From positions 1 to 29,140 of the forward strand of contig NZ_JAQLFJ010000018.1 in assembly GCF_028206795.1 (NCBI RefSeq): DNA of 29,140 nucleotides, read 5' to 3'. Numbering within the stretch: position 1 is the first letter of the stretch; each line of letters opens with the position of its first letter. The translations under genes and the position numbers were made by a program. Of this stretch, positions 9,256 to 17,540 are shown piece by piece. The notes beneath the pieces were generated by a model. That model ran no database searches. It saw only the letters and a program-made list of their open reading frames with translations, and was not told the DNA's origin. Origin of the DNA: Collinsella aerofaciens. GTDB taxonomy: Bacteria; Actinomycetota; Coriobacteriia; Coriobacteriales; Coriobacteriaceae.

Positions 9256-10230
9256 CTATCGGACATTTCGGCATGCGATAAGAGCCATGACCTTCGCAGA
9301 ATTACTTCCCCTACAAAACGCCTCCGGAATGCAGTCTTTGTCGTACCGGAAGACCGAATTCCCAGTTTTATCGCGTAAGTACTTATAGAAGAAGTCTTCC
9401 CAGCTTTTAAACTTCTCACTGTTTACAAAGGCTTCTGGGGTTTCCAAAACCGCCTTAACATCTAACCCTGAAATTACGCCAGAGCTCAGCAGAAGCCACT
9501 CGAATGACTCGGGAAGACAAACCGTAACAGTATCGCGATGAATGTCTTGCAGCTTAAGGACGCGGTCCGCATAGCACCCAAATGCCGCTCCGTCCGCGAC
9601 AACAAACACGCGATCGTCGAAATGCTGATCCAACCAGCCCAAAATCGCGCTGTTCGTCATGGCCGAAGCACAGGTAAGCTCACTATCAGCGAAATGCCGT
9701 TCAAAGAACTGGAAACCAGACTTACTGTCCTCGCATAGAAGGATAGAAAAGTCCTGTTTTGGCGCCGATCGGGAAATAGCATAACGATGATTTCCGCGAT
9801 CTTGATAAACAGGGACGAAGGAATGGTATTTTCCGCTCGTCTTAATCTTGTAAATCTCATCCACGCTATACGGAAGATTGGGGAAATCAGCCCTTGAGAT
9901 CAGCACGAAATAATTCGAGGAATACAGCACATGATGGGCAAACTCATCAGAATGGATCTCTTTTAAGCCCTCATCGACAAATACAATCGAGTCATGAACG
10001 GACGAAAGCTGGTTTCGCCAATCATAATCGGTCAGGGCGACACAGGGACAATCGCACTGCAAGGAAACACCCGACTGCTCGCCCGTTCGCATGTAGTCTG
10101 CGACCATGTCAAACAGTGTCGTCTTACCCGTGCCACTATCGCCACGCACAATAGTGATGTTCCGCTTGATGGTAAATGTGTACTTAGTTCCCCTGCGGCG
10201 GGAAATCTTAACGAGATGCGAACCGTTCAT
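9256..10230 (-). CDS. P-loop ATPase with C-terminal TOPRIM-like region, partner of a DUF4869 protein
   Basis: A 324-residue protein of unknown function. Residues 20-155 are a compact P-loop NTPase: Walker A GDSGTGKTT (30-38) after a short beta strand TFTIKRNITIVR, and Walker B SIVFVDE (81-87). The ABC signature region and large insert of a full SMC/ABC ATPase are missing. From about 162 a second Rossmann-like segment starts, ILLCEDSKSGFQFF (Glu167), followed by RVFVVADGAAFG (Asp213) and PESFEWLLL. This order of Glu then Asp-Gly resembles a TOPRIM domain, but the second Asp of DxD is replaced by Ala, so catalysis is doubtful. It follows the DUF4869 gene by 9 bases and sits between rmlA and rmlB, although nothing in it suggests sugar metabolism. 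Relatives are, as I recall, sometimes labelled translation initiation factor 2, which the domains do not support. Confidence 0.75.
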   Translation of the reverse strand: MNGSHLVKISRRRGTKYTFTIKRNITIVRGDSGTGKTTLFDMVADYMRTGEQSGVSLQCDCPCVALTDYDWRNQLSSVHDSIVFVDEGLKEIHSDEFAHHVLYSSNYFVLISRADFPNLPYSVDEIYKIKTSGKYHSFVPVYQDRGNHRYAISRSAPKQDFSILLCEDSKSGFQFFERHFADSELTCASAMTNSAILGWLDQHFDDRVFVVADGAAFGCYADRVLKLQDIHRDTVTVCLPESFEWLLLSSGVISGLDVKAVLETPEAFVNSEKFKSWEDFFYKYLRDKTGNSVFRYDKDCIPEAFCRGSNSAKVMALIACRNVR

Positions 10231-10239
10231 AAGCAGTAC

Positions 10240-10677
10240 CTACAGATACGGAATCGACTCGTGAATCAATTCGGCCATGTTGTGAACGATTCGGCCGCTA
10301 TTCACGACTTTAATTTTAAAATCCTCGCGACCAAAGTCCATCACATGATAGAGATTCACAACGAGCTTGCGGTCTTTCGCCATGTCAAGAATCCACTTGG
10401 CACAGTTGTCACCACAGGTAGAGGCGTTAAAAATATGCTTACGATCAAATCTCATAAGCAGCAGCGTTTTCACGCCACCAGAAAGCTGGAGTGGGGAGAT
10501 GGATCCAAGCACGGGGCTTTCGATGACGTTTTCGGAGACAACATCCGATCGATCGACATCTTTAATTATCGAGACTGCATAGGGATCCGTAATCCAAGTA
10601 GACCGGTAAGAGTTTTTGAAATATGTCGCTGTGTTGTAAATCGCTTCTGGCATATCGCCAAAGTAGACGCTTAACAC
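10240..10677 (-). CDS. DUF4869-type protein
   Basis: A 145-residue cytoplasmic protein with no signal peptide or TM segment. The pattern VYFGDMPEAIYN near the start, SPVLGSISPLQLSGGVK in the middle, and NASTCGDNCAKWILD followed by LYHVMDFG matches the DUF4869 family as I know it; its biochemical role is unknown. The two cysteines in CGDNC and the HVMDF segment could be functional, but this is a guess. The start is the GTG at 10677, where GGGAG precedes at 5 bases and the product begins MLSVYFGD as in relatives; a longer TTG reading to 10689 is less likely. It is separated from rmlA by a terminator and from the ATPase gene by 9 bases, so the two form their own small operon. Confidence 0.75.
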   Translation of the reverse strand: MLSVYFGDMPEAIYNTATYFKNSYRSTWITDPYAVSIIKDVDRSDVVSENVIESPVLGSISPLQLSGGVKTLLLMRFDRKHIFNASTCGDNCAKWILDMAKDRKLVVNLYHVMDFGREDFKIKVVNSGRIVHNMAELIHESIPYL

Positions 10678-10726
10678 ATCCACTCCCAATCATATTATCT
10701 TTATGGTCAACGTAATCATAACGAAA

Positions 10727-10752
10727 GGGGCCACCAGATAAACGGTGACCCC
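10727..10752 (-). terminator. Terminator after rmlA
   Basis: On the minus strand GGGGTCACC pairs with GGTGGCCCC (one G-U) over an 8-nt loop, followed by TTTCGTT. It lies 20 bases beyond the rmlA stop. It splits the rml genes into separate units and places the DUF4869-ATPase pair behind its own promoter or read-through. Confidence 0.75.
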
Positions 10753-10772
10753 TAAAAGAAAACAAGCTGGCG

Positions 10773-11672
10773 CTAGTACTCGCGCGGGCTGTTGACGATC
10801 TCGCCGGCGGCGACCTTCTTCAGGTGCTGCCCGTAGACCGACTTGCCGTAGGCCTTGGCGGCTTCCTCCAGCTCGGCGGTCGTGATCCAGCCGTTCTCCC
10901 AGGCGATCTCCTCGGGCACGGACACGGGCAGGTCCTGGGAGTGCTCCACGGCGCGGACGAACTCCGCCGCCTCGTGCAGGCTCTCCATGGTGCCGGTGTC
11001 CAGCCACGCGTAGCCGCGGCCGAGGGTGACCACGGACAGCGTCCCCTCCTCCAGGTACATCTGGTTGAGCGTGGTGATCTCGAGCTCGCCGCGGGCCGAG
11101 GGCTCCACCCTATGCGCCTTGGCGGCCACGTCGCCCGGGTAGAAGTACAGGCCGGTGACGGCGTAGGAGCTCTTGGGGCGCTCGGGCTTCTCCTCGATGG
11201 AGACGGCCCTCCCCTCGCCGTCGAACTCCACGACGCCGAAGCGCTCGGGGTCGTCCACGTGGTAGCCGAAGACCGTGGCGCGGCCCGACTCGGCGTTCTG
11301 GACGGCGCGCGTCAGGTGGCGGGACAGGCCGTTGCCGTAGAAGATGTTGTCGCCGAGCACCAGGGCGCACGGCTCGCCGGCGATGAACTCCTCGCCGATG
11401 GTGAAGGCCTGGGCCAGGCCGTCCGGCGAGGGCTGCTCGGCGTAGGAGAGGTTCACGCCGTAGCGCGAGCCGTCCCCGAGCAGGCGCTCGAAGTTGGGCA
11501 GGTCCGTCGGCGTGGAGATGACCAGGATGTCCCGGATGCCCGCCAGCATGAGGGTGGACAGCGGGTAGTAGATCATGGGCTTGTCGTAGACCGGCAGCAG
11601 CTGCTTGGAGGTCACGAGCGTGAGCGGGTACAGGCGCGTGCCGGACCCGCCGGCGAGGATGATGCCTTTCAT
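10773..11672 (-). CDS. rmlA: Glucose-1-phosphate thymidylyltransferase (RmlA)
   Basis: A 299-residue nucleotidyltransferase making dTDP-glucose from glucose-1-phosphate and dTTP, the entry step of dTDP-rhamnose synthesis. [18 protein letters not shown] holds the nucleotide-binding GGSGTR (8-13). [17 protein letters not shown], the metal-binding [10 protein letters not shown], and the product-binding FGVVEF and [11 protein letters not shown] segments are all present. The length is typical. The ATG at 11672 has AAGGAG 8 bases upstream; a longer reading to 11723 runs into the hairpin region. The gene is GC-rich like rmlB and rmlCD, in sharp contrast with the glycan operon immediately upstream. 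Confidence 0.96.
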   Translation of the reverse strand: MKGIILAGGSGTRLYPLTLVTSKQLLPVYDKPMIYYPLSTLMLAGIRDILVISTPTDLPNFERLLGDGSRYGVNLSYAEQPSPDGLAQAFTIGEEFIAGEPCALVLGDNIFYGNGLSRHLTRAVQNAESGRATVFGYHVDDPERFGVVEFDGEGRAVSIEEKPERPKSSYAVTGLYFYPGDVAAKAHRVEPSARGELEITTLNQMYLEEGTLSVVTLGRGYAWLDTGTMESLHEAAEFVRAVEHSQDLPVSVPEEIAWENGWITTAELEEAAKAYGKSVYGQHLKKVAAGEIVNSPREY

Positions 11673-11707
11673 AACATAACTCCTTAAAAAATAAAGCAGC
11701 CAGACAT

Positions 11708-11759
11708 TGCATGCTTGCGGCAACGTTAACTTAAAGGTCTACGTTGCCGCAAGTATGCA
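11708..11759 (-). terminator. Long hairpin at the end of the glycan operon
   Basis: A 19-bp inverted repeat (arms 11708-11726 and 11741-11759; core CTTGCGGCAACGT) with one imperfect pair and a 14-nt loop, 23 bases past the stop of the GT4 gene and 36 bases before the rmlA start. There is no T run directly after the stem in the minus direction. It is probably a terminator, though an attenuator or protein-binding role in rmlA control cannot be excluded. Confidence 0.6.
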
Positions 11760-11782
11760 TCCATCACATTAAAACTATAGTA

Positions 11783-14059
11783 TCAGTCATATAGGCGAAC
11801 GACTCTATCCGTCAGTTTTGACCAGTCCCTCTCCTCCGCAGTCTTCAATCCCCCGTCATACAGCGTCTTACGAAGACCGTGATCATTAACGATGCGATTA
11901 ATGCAGCTCACCGCAGCATCAATATCTCCCCGGTCATAAAGCAAGCAATTCAATCCGTCGCGAAGGAACTCTGCATTACCTCCATTGGGAACAGCAACAA
12001 CAAAGCCGCCGGTCGCCATCATCTCCAGCGGGGGATATGAAAAACTTTCGAGAATGCTTGTCTTCAATAAAATATGACACTGGTTATAGATGTCTGATAT
12101 TTGATCATGCGGTACTCTACCGAGGAAATTATCAATACGGTACCAAGGCTTCTTTTTACCAGTGTAGTTCATGTACCAAATCTCATATCTTTCAGAGTCA
12201 AGCCTTTCCACTACCCTGAAAGCTTCATCAACATTTTTATAATCAGAACCGCAATCCCCCTCAATTAGAATCCTAATTTTGGGCAAAGAAAAATCGCGCA
12301 CAGAATGAGGGAACGCAGCAAGGTCAAGTCCGTTTGGCACAGACTTACAATCCTGACCGAACCTGTCCTGAAGCCATTCCTCACACCAAGGCGAAATTGT
12401 CAAATAGTCAATATCATTATTCAAATACGTGGCATTTGCTTGAAGGCGCAGTCTATCTCCTGGAAGATAAAAATCGGTCTCCAGATTCTGGACCAAGTAC
12501 TTTTTCTTACCAATACGTGGATAGCGCCTAACAAAATCAAGAGTGTCCCAAAGGGTTGCAACTGCGGTATCAATTGCACCCGACAAAGGACATTTATCGA
12601 GCTTACCGCTAGGAACGACACGATTAAGAACAGGAATACGATGTCCGAAAACTTCAAGCCACTTTGTTGAATCATCAGTATTAAGCAACAATACATCAAC
12701 GCCAGCGTCTTGAAGAATGCACAGATGCCTAAGGACGACTAAGACACCACCGCTAGTATTCACGCTCGGCATGACCATTGCGAGATTGGGAGATTGTTCT
12801 TTTACAATAATATCTCGGATTGCTTTAGCAGCCGAAACAGTAGTGCAGTGCTCATGGCAGTATAAATATGCAGATTCGCCGACGCTCTTCCTAAGATCAG
12901 AATCTAATATCAGACGATTGAGGGCAGCGCACCAGTCCTCAACACAATCGCAGAGAAATCCAGTAACGCCATCCTGAATCATCTTCTTAAAGGCGCCAAC
13001 ATTGCTAGCAACCGTAGGAACCTTAACAAGCGATGATTCAATCCATTTATTCTCGGATTTAGCTCGATTGAATAGAGTATTCTCCAAAGGAGCGATATTG
13101 ATATCACAGGAAGCTATATAATTTGGAAGCCGACGCCAATCGCAAAATGGGAACGTGACAATACGTTCAGAAAATGGCATCAAGTCATCAGGAACATCGA
13201 GTTCCCCGCCCACCATCAGGGTGACGTTGTGATGAGTCTCCATTACCTTAGATAATGCTGGGAGCACTGAATTGAAATCTGCATTATGGGTAATGCTTCC
13301 GCTAAAATAGCCGATTCTGATTTCCTGAGTTTTCTGTTTTTCATCCCTTCGCTCAACCGCTCGCTTATAGGGAACCCTATCCTCGGGCAAGACGCTTGAG
13401 CTTTGCAAGCTGGGGAGTACATCTCGACGATAGATAGCAATATTCGAATAATCAATCATCGATTCAGATGCTACATTTCTATTTATATAGACCCTGGGAA
13501 CATATTTTTTTAGTTCTTCCGCCATACCCTCAGTAGTAGTGATAGCGCAATCGCAAAGCTTCAGTGTTTCACCCATTCGCCTGACTCCATCGTCATAGCA
13601 AGACTTATCATGAGCAGTCATTGCATTAACGAACGGAATAGAATCGGTATAAGCAGTGTCGATAACCAAATCATCAATGTCATAAATAACACGCTTATTG
13701 AGTTTTTTTGCCTGCCTAATTAAAGATTCAACTTCATCACTTAGGGGACAACGGAAAATAATAAAAGTACGCGCATGCCTAAGAATATCCTTTTCCATCT
13801 CCCAGGCATTAACCTTTTGGACCGTTAAGCCGGCAGCCTCAAGTTCCTCAATCTGATGATCGACACGGTACCTAATAGGATGCGGAACGGAATAATCACA
13901 TCCATTAATAAAAATAACATCAAAAAAAGAATTGTCTTGGCGAGAGCCAAAATCAAATCGAGGCCTATGCATTGAGAGTACATGGGAGACCTTCTTGGGG
14001 ACGTTATAAAAGCCCTCTTCTTTAACGGTGTAACCAATGCCCTCAAGAAGGTTCAACAT
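11783..14059 (-). CDS. Double-domain GT4-type glycosyltransferase (WsaF-like C-terminal half)
   Basis: A 758-residue cytoplasmic protein with two GT-B units. Residues 40-400 form one glycosyltransferase: RVIYDIDDLVID, a GYFSGSITHNADF strand after a linker, DINIAPLENTLFNRAKSENKW, and VPTVASNVGAFKKMIQDGVTG of the GT4 sugar-nucleotide pocket. Residues 410-758 form a second: NTSGGVLVVLRHL resembles rhamnosyltransferase WsaF, and ESFSYPPLE (Glu671-Glu679) is a clear EX7E motif in the GT4 style. Two active sites could add successive sugars. Rhamnose is a plausible substrate given the rml genes next door, but this is inference. It is the last gene of the glycan operon, 13 bases after the DUF2142 gene. 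The start at 14059 has GGAG 10 bases upstream, but the protein begins abruptly, so the N-terminus could be shortened. Confidence 0.85.
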   Translation of the reverse strand: MLNLLEGIGYTVKEEGFYNVPKKVSHVLSMHRPRFDFGSRQDNSFFDVIFINGCDYSVPHPIRYRVDHQIEELEAAGLTVQKVNAWEMEKDILRHARTFIIFRCPLSDEVESLIRQAKKLNKRVIYDIDDLVIDTAYTDSIPFVNAMTAHDKSCYDDGVRRMGETLKLCDCAITTTEGMAEELKKYVPRVYINRNVASESMIDYSNIAIYRRDVLPSLQSSSVLPEDRVPYKRAVERRDEKQKTQEIRIGYFSGSITHNADFNSVLPALSKVMETHHNVTLMVGGELDVPDDLMPFSERIVTFPFCDWRRLPNYIASCDINIAPLENTLFNRAKSENKWIESSLVKVPTVASNVGAFKKMIQDGVTGFLCDCVEDWCAALNRLILDSDLRKSVGESAYLYCHEHCTTVSAAKAIRDIIVKEQSPNLAMVMPSVNTSGGVLVVLRHLCILQDAGVDVLLLNTDDSTKWLEVFGHRIPVLNRVVPSGKLDKCPLSGAIDTAVATLWDTLDFVRRYPRIGKKKYLVQNLETDFYLPGDRLRLQANATYLNNDIDYLTISPWCEEWLQDRFGQDCKSVPNGLDLAAFPHSVRDFSLPKIRILIEGDCGSDYKNVDEAFRVVERLDSERYEIWYMNYTGKKKPWYRIDNFLGRVPHDQISDIYNQCHILLKTSILESFSYPPLEMMATGGFVVAVPNGGNAEFLRDGLNCLLYDRGDIDAAVSCINRIVNDHGLRKTLYDGGLKTAEERDWSKLTDRVVRLYD

Positions 14060-14072
14060 GAAACACTAACTC

Positions 14073-15551
14073 CTAAAACGCAGAAAGAATTGAAATAAAG
14101 TCAACAAATAGAATAGTACTCATTATCAATGAAGAACCAAGCAAGACATGTCCTTCAGAACTTGATTTTATCGGTCGCAAGATATTCAACAGAACCGGAA
14201 GGACCAGTGGGAATAAATATCGTCCTTGGACCCCCATGATAATATCTTCACGCTTATCAACAGTAAGAGTCCAGTTCCTCATCGTCATAACAATCAGGAA
14301 GAAATTGACGAATACAACAGCAATCATTACAAAGCGATCCGTACTGCAGAATAATTTTTTATTATTCTCATCGTTATAAAACAGAACAACGGACTGAAGA
14401 ATGATGTAAAGCCAAAAACAAAATGGCCAAACATTAATCGAAAGAGCGCCAAGATTGTAACCTGCATAGGATTGAAACCAGAATGGCCCCATCTCCCAAA
14501 TAGACTTAATAAAGACCTTTGCGCAATGCAGCGGCGCTCGCATCAAATCAAAAGAATCTGGCATGAAACTACCATGATAAAGAGACACGAACGCACAGCT
14601 CGCAACAAAAGCTATCGCAAAGAAGGAAAAGATGAACTTTATATAGCTGTCTGTTCCTTTAAGTTTTTTCCAGTGAATAAGATTCAAGAGTACCAACGGG
14701 AAAAACATTATCTTTGAAAGAAGCAGTAAAACGGATAGCAGTATTAACGCCAGCAGAGATCGATATGAGTACAACGAGTCCGCATAAATCTTAACAACTA
14801 CAGCAACGTACAAAATGGCAACAATGTTTGCGACAGAATCAGCCGAAACAGACGCTTCCTGCTGCAATAAAATGGGATTTAGTAAAAAAATCAAAACAGC
14901 ATTTTTACCAACTGGCATCAGTTTGATTATCCAATAAGCCGCGAAGCAATATATTAATCCAGCGCACACGCGCGAAACTGAAAGGGCCACAAAGGCATTG
15001 AAACCCGTTTGCTGCGCAAATCCTAGAATTACTCCCGGAATTAAATAAAGATGAGGGTAATAGCTCCCCAAATACGTATGGCACACAAAGACGCTAGACC
15101 AATCGGTAGGCTGAGTCATTGCATTAAAATAATCTGCGTACGATGAAGGAAACTGACCCAATTGGAAGCAAGAGACAACATCAAAGCCATTGCCGTTACG
15201 AGACAATAAGGCGGCCGCCTGCCAAATATGAGAAGCCTCGTCTGGAACATTAGCGGGCAGCATGAAAAGGCCAAAAGCAGTTACAGCGGGCACACCAATC
15301 ACCACAAAGCAAATTGCGGGATTGTGCTGCTCTTTAATTAATAATAGGACACCAACGAACAAGCAGGCGATTAAGGGCAGAGCCGAGAGCCATAGCCCAG
15401 GCAATCCGATAGCGCTGGCTTTAAAGGCGCAATAGTAGAAAAATCCCAAGCAAAGAGAGAGTGCAGCTATAAGTGGATAAACGATAAACGTCAGAGCTTT
15501 TCGATAACTATCAGATAGTTTCAGATGACCAGTAAAGGTATCTAGATTCAT
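14073..15551 (-). CDS. DUF2142 multi-pass membrane protein, probable GT-C-type enzyme
   Basis: A 492-residue integral membrane protein with about 11-12 TM segments. The motif ANVPDEASHIWQ in the first extracytoplasmic loop (Asp104, Glu105, His108) is the signature of DUF2142 (PF09913), whose members look like GT-C glycosyltransferases with an acidic pair in loop 1. Its place in a Wzx-type operon makes it the main candidate for a polymerase or for a lipid-linked sugar transferase; no separate Wzy is recognisable. GGAG lies 10 bases before the ATG. It is AT-rich like its operon partners. Confidence 0.8.
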   Translation of the reverse strand: MNLDTFTGHLKLSDSYRKALTFIVYPLIAALSLCLGFFYYCAFKASAIGLPGLWLSALPLIACLFVGVLLLIKEQHNPAICFVVIGVPAVTAFGLFMLPANVPDEASHIWQAAALLSRNGNGFDVVSCFQLGQFPSSYADYFNAMTQPTDWSSVFVCHTYLGSYYPHLYLIPGVILGFAQQTGFNAFVALSVSRVCAGLIYCFAAYWIIKLMPVGKNAVLIFLLNPILLQQEASVSADSVANIVAILYVAVVVKIYADSLYSYRSLLALILLSVLLLLSKIMFFPLVLLNLIHWKKLKGTDSYIKFIFSFFAIAFVASCAFVSLYHGSFMPDSFDLMRAPLHCAKVFIKSIWEMGPFWFQSYAGYNLGALSINVWPFCFWLYIILQSVVLFYNDENNKKLFCSTDRFVMIAVVFVNFFLIVMTMRNWTLTVDKREDIIMGVQGRYLFPLVLPVLLNILRPIKSSSEGHVLLGSSLIMSTILFVDFISILSAF

Positions 15552-15606
15552 AACTCTACAACTCCGTCTCGATAAATGTTCAACTTACGCCGGCATTGTT
15601 GCAGCG

Positions 15607-16401
15607 TCATAAAGAATTGCTTCTCATGCTAAGCGAATACAGGCTACAGACTATTGGAGCAAACCACTTGGGCCAGAATTTTTGAAGCATAGTTTCATCC
15701 TCCGACCTCCTTGTATCATCTTTAATCAACGCCGTGGTCTCAGAGCCTTCATGAATTCGATGAAACATTAAAACCTCGGGAGAATAAACGAAAGATCCGT
15801 CGATTTTCGAGAATCTTTCCCATGCCTCCCAGTCCAAGTCACATTTCATGTCTGTCATAAATAACGGTGTCTGTAAGATGCTTAGATTAAATGTCACAGA
15901 AGGACAGCAGATGGCGGAACCGAACCTCAGGATATCCCTTTTATCCTTAACCGATGAAAGAGCGCCGTGGCGAGCAAACTTACGAAGTAAAATTCTCTTA
16001 ATTTTCAGAATAAGGAGGTTTTCTTCATATACGCCATTTCTTATCTCACCATAATTAGAAAAGAAGATTAAAGGTCGATCCGCTTCTTTCATAGCCCGCA
16101 GCATAGTTTCCGTATAACTAGAGCTATAGATATCATCCTGATGAGCTATAGTCACAAGCTTTGTATTTGAATTCGCAATAGCACAATTCCAGTCATGAGA
16201 TATGCTAGGCGACCCCTCGTTAACAATTACCGGAATCGAATAATTAGACGCTATACGATCAATATAGGAATTAGGAGTTGACGTCGATATAAGGATATTA
16301 CTTCGGGTGCTTTGGTTCACTAAAGAATCTAAACAGTCAGACAAGTACGGAGACTCGCCGTATGCGCACAATACAAATGTATGATCTTTTGCCAAGCACA
16401 T
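15607..16401 (-). CDS. Family 2 glycosyltransferase
   Basis: A 264-residue GT-A fold enzyme. It opens TFVLCAYGESPYLSDCLDSL, and the metal-binding acidic pair sits in TIAHQDDIYSSSYTETML, a common form in O-antigen and wall-glycan transferases. DMKCDLDWEAWERFSKIDGSFVYSPEVLMFHR follows the acceptor-side pattern of such enzymes, here split by key residues DWEAWE and HRIHEGS. There is no TM segment. I chose ATG 16401 because GGGAG precedes it by 8 bases and the DUF2304 gene ends 5 bases upstream; the longer reading to 16449 overlaps that gene. The sugar specificity cannot be read. Confidence 0.85.
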   Translation of the reverse strand: MCLAKDHTFVLCAYGESPYLSDCLDSLVNQSTRSNILISTSTPNSYIDRIASNYSIPVIVNEGSPSISHDWNCAIANSNTKLVTIAHQDDIYSSSYTETMLRAMKEADRPLIFFSNYGEIRNGVYEENLLILKIKRILLRKFARHGALSSVKDKRDILRFGSAICCPSVTFNLSILQTPLFMTDMKCDLDWEAWERFSKIDGSFVYSPEVLMFHRIHEGSETTALIKDDTRRSEDETMLQKFWPKWFAPIVCSLYSLSMRSNSL

Positions 16402-16405
16402 GGCA

Positions 16406-16756
16406 TTACTCCCTATTTTTTGATTCAAGCTCTTTTTCAAGCAATGCAATTCGTTGAGTTAAGTTAGCAATTGCAGAAGATTGTTTACTTGACAGACATG
16501 CCATAGAAAGAACAATGCATATCAAAAATAAAAACCCTAAGACAAAAACAAAATTGGCTGGAGTCTGAAAACCAAATAAAATTGAAATGAAGTAAAGAGG
16601 TTGCGGAAAGAGGCCGCATACCAACAAAACCAATGCAAGAACAATCCAAAGAAGTGAATACTTGAGCTGAAGGCTATCCTTTAATACAAGACGCAGCACA
16701 AAACAAAGCAAAACTAAACAAGCAGTAATGACACCAAACTGTAAGGAAATATGCAT
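16406..16756 (-). CDS. DUF2304 small membrane protein
   Basis: A 116-residue protein with three hydrophobic segments (about 7-24, 33-50 and 68-88) and a charged, coiled-coil-like tail ANLTQRIALLEKELESKN. The LKYSLLWIVLALVLLV pattern is typical of DUF2304 (PF10066). Members regularly sit beside a DPM-like GT2 in wall-glycan loci, and that gene is directly upstream here (11 bases). It is probably an accessory or membrane tether for that enzyme (inference). AGGA stands 9 bases before the ATG. Confidence 0.85.
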   Translation of the reverse strand: MHISLQFGVITACLVLLCFVLRLVLKDSLQLKYSLLWIVLALVLLVCGLFPQPLYFISILFGFQTPANFVFVLGFLFLICIVLSMACLSSKQSSAIANLTQRIALLEKELESKNRE

Positions 16757-16767
16757 AACAACCCGTC

Positions 16768-17463
16768 CTAATTCGAGAATGAAGAGATGATAATCGCCAA
16801 AGTAACCTTTATCATGTAATAAATGCTACTAAAACCAGAAATTGACGACTTTCCCCCCTGTCGTTCTTTCATTACGACAGGCACTTCTGTAACGCGAAGG
16901 CCCTTAACCATAGCCGCAACAGCAGAATCCGGCTCCGGATAGTCTACGGGATATTTTTTACAGAACAGATCTATGGCCTTAGATCCACATGCGCGAAAAC
17001 CAGAAGTGGGGTCGCTAACACGAACGTGAGTTGTAAGATGAATTACCGCAGAGAGCCATCTAATTCCAAGACGCCTCAAGAAGGTTGACTTGAAGCCTTC
17101 AGATTCCTCAAGAAATCGCGATCCGATAACTAAATCAGACCCATTATTTATTTCATCAAGCAAGCGCGATATGTAATGGGCGTCATGCTGCCCATCACCA
17201 TCAACTTGGATGTCTACATCATAGCCAAAGCGTTTGGCATATTTGTGTCCGGCTTGAACCGCGCCTCCAATGCCAAGATTCTGCGGTAAATCCAGGACAT
17301 TAACCCCCGCATCGCGACAAACACGCAAAGTGTCATCAGTGGAGCCATCGTTAATAACTACATAATCGTATCCAGCTTCCTCCACAGAAGAAACCGTATC
17401 TAAAATGTTCGCCTCTTCATTAAAAGCTGGGATGATAACCAGCGCTCTTAATTCATGCATCAT
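16768..17463 (-). CDS. DPM-like family 2 glycosyltransferase
   Basis: A 231-residue GT2 protein. ALVIIPAFNEEANILDTV opens the fold, VVINDGSTDDT (35-45) binds the nucleotide, and DGD at 88-90 in IQVDGDGQHD binds metal. SDPTSGFRACGSKA is typical of polyprenyl-phosphate mannose/glucose synthases. Unlike the two GT2 genes at the left of the window it lacks C-terminal TM segments; the partner DUF2304 protein may supply the membrane anchor. GAGG precedes the tandem ATG codons. It is likely to charge undecaprenyl phosphate with a sugar for the DUF2142 or another GT-C enzyme (inference). Confidence 0.88.
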   Translation of the reverse strand: MMHELRALVIIPAFNEEANILDTVSSVEEAGYDYVVINDGSTDDTLRVCRDAGVNVLDLPQNLGIGGAVQAGHKYAKRFGYDVDIQVDGDGQHDAHYISRLLDEINNGSDLVIGSRFLEESEGFKSTFLRRLGIRWLSAVIHLTTHVRVSDPTSGFRACGSKAIDLFCKKYPVDYPEPDSAVAAMVKGLRVTEVPVVMKERQGGKSSISGFSSIYYMIKVTLAIIISSFSN

Positions 17464-17540
17464 CTGAATCCTCAGTACAGAATATCAATCAAACAGCCCA
17501 AGTCGAACTGAAAAACCCTATCGAAACAAGGAGAGCGAAT

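Noticed and set aside
10694..10710. Promoter with TTGACC and GATAAT upstream of the DUF4869 gene
   Set aside because: The two boxes are only about 5 bases apart and the -10 lies too close to the start codon. A promoter is expected, but I cannot place it.
10824..11687. Plus-strand open frame of 287 codons opposite rmlA
   Set aside because: Same cause: high GC leaves few stops. RmlA on the other strand has all its motifs.
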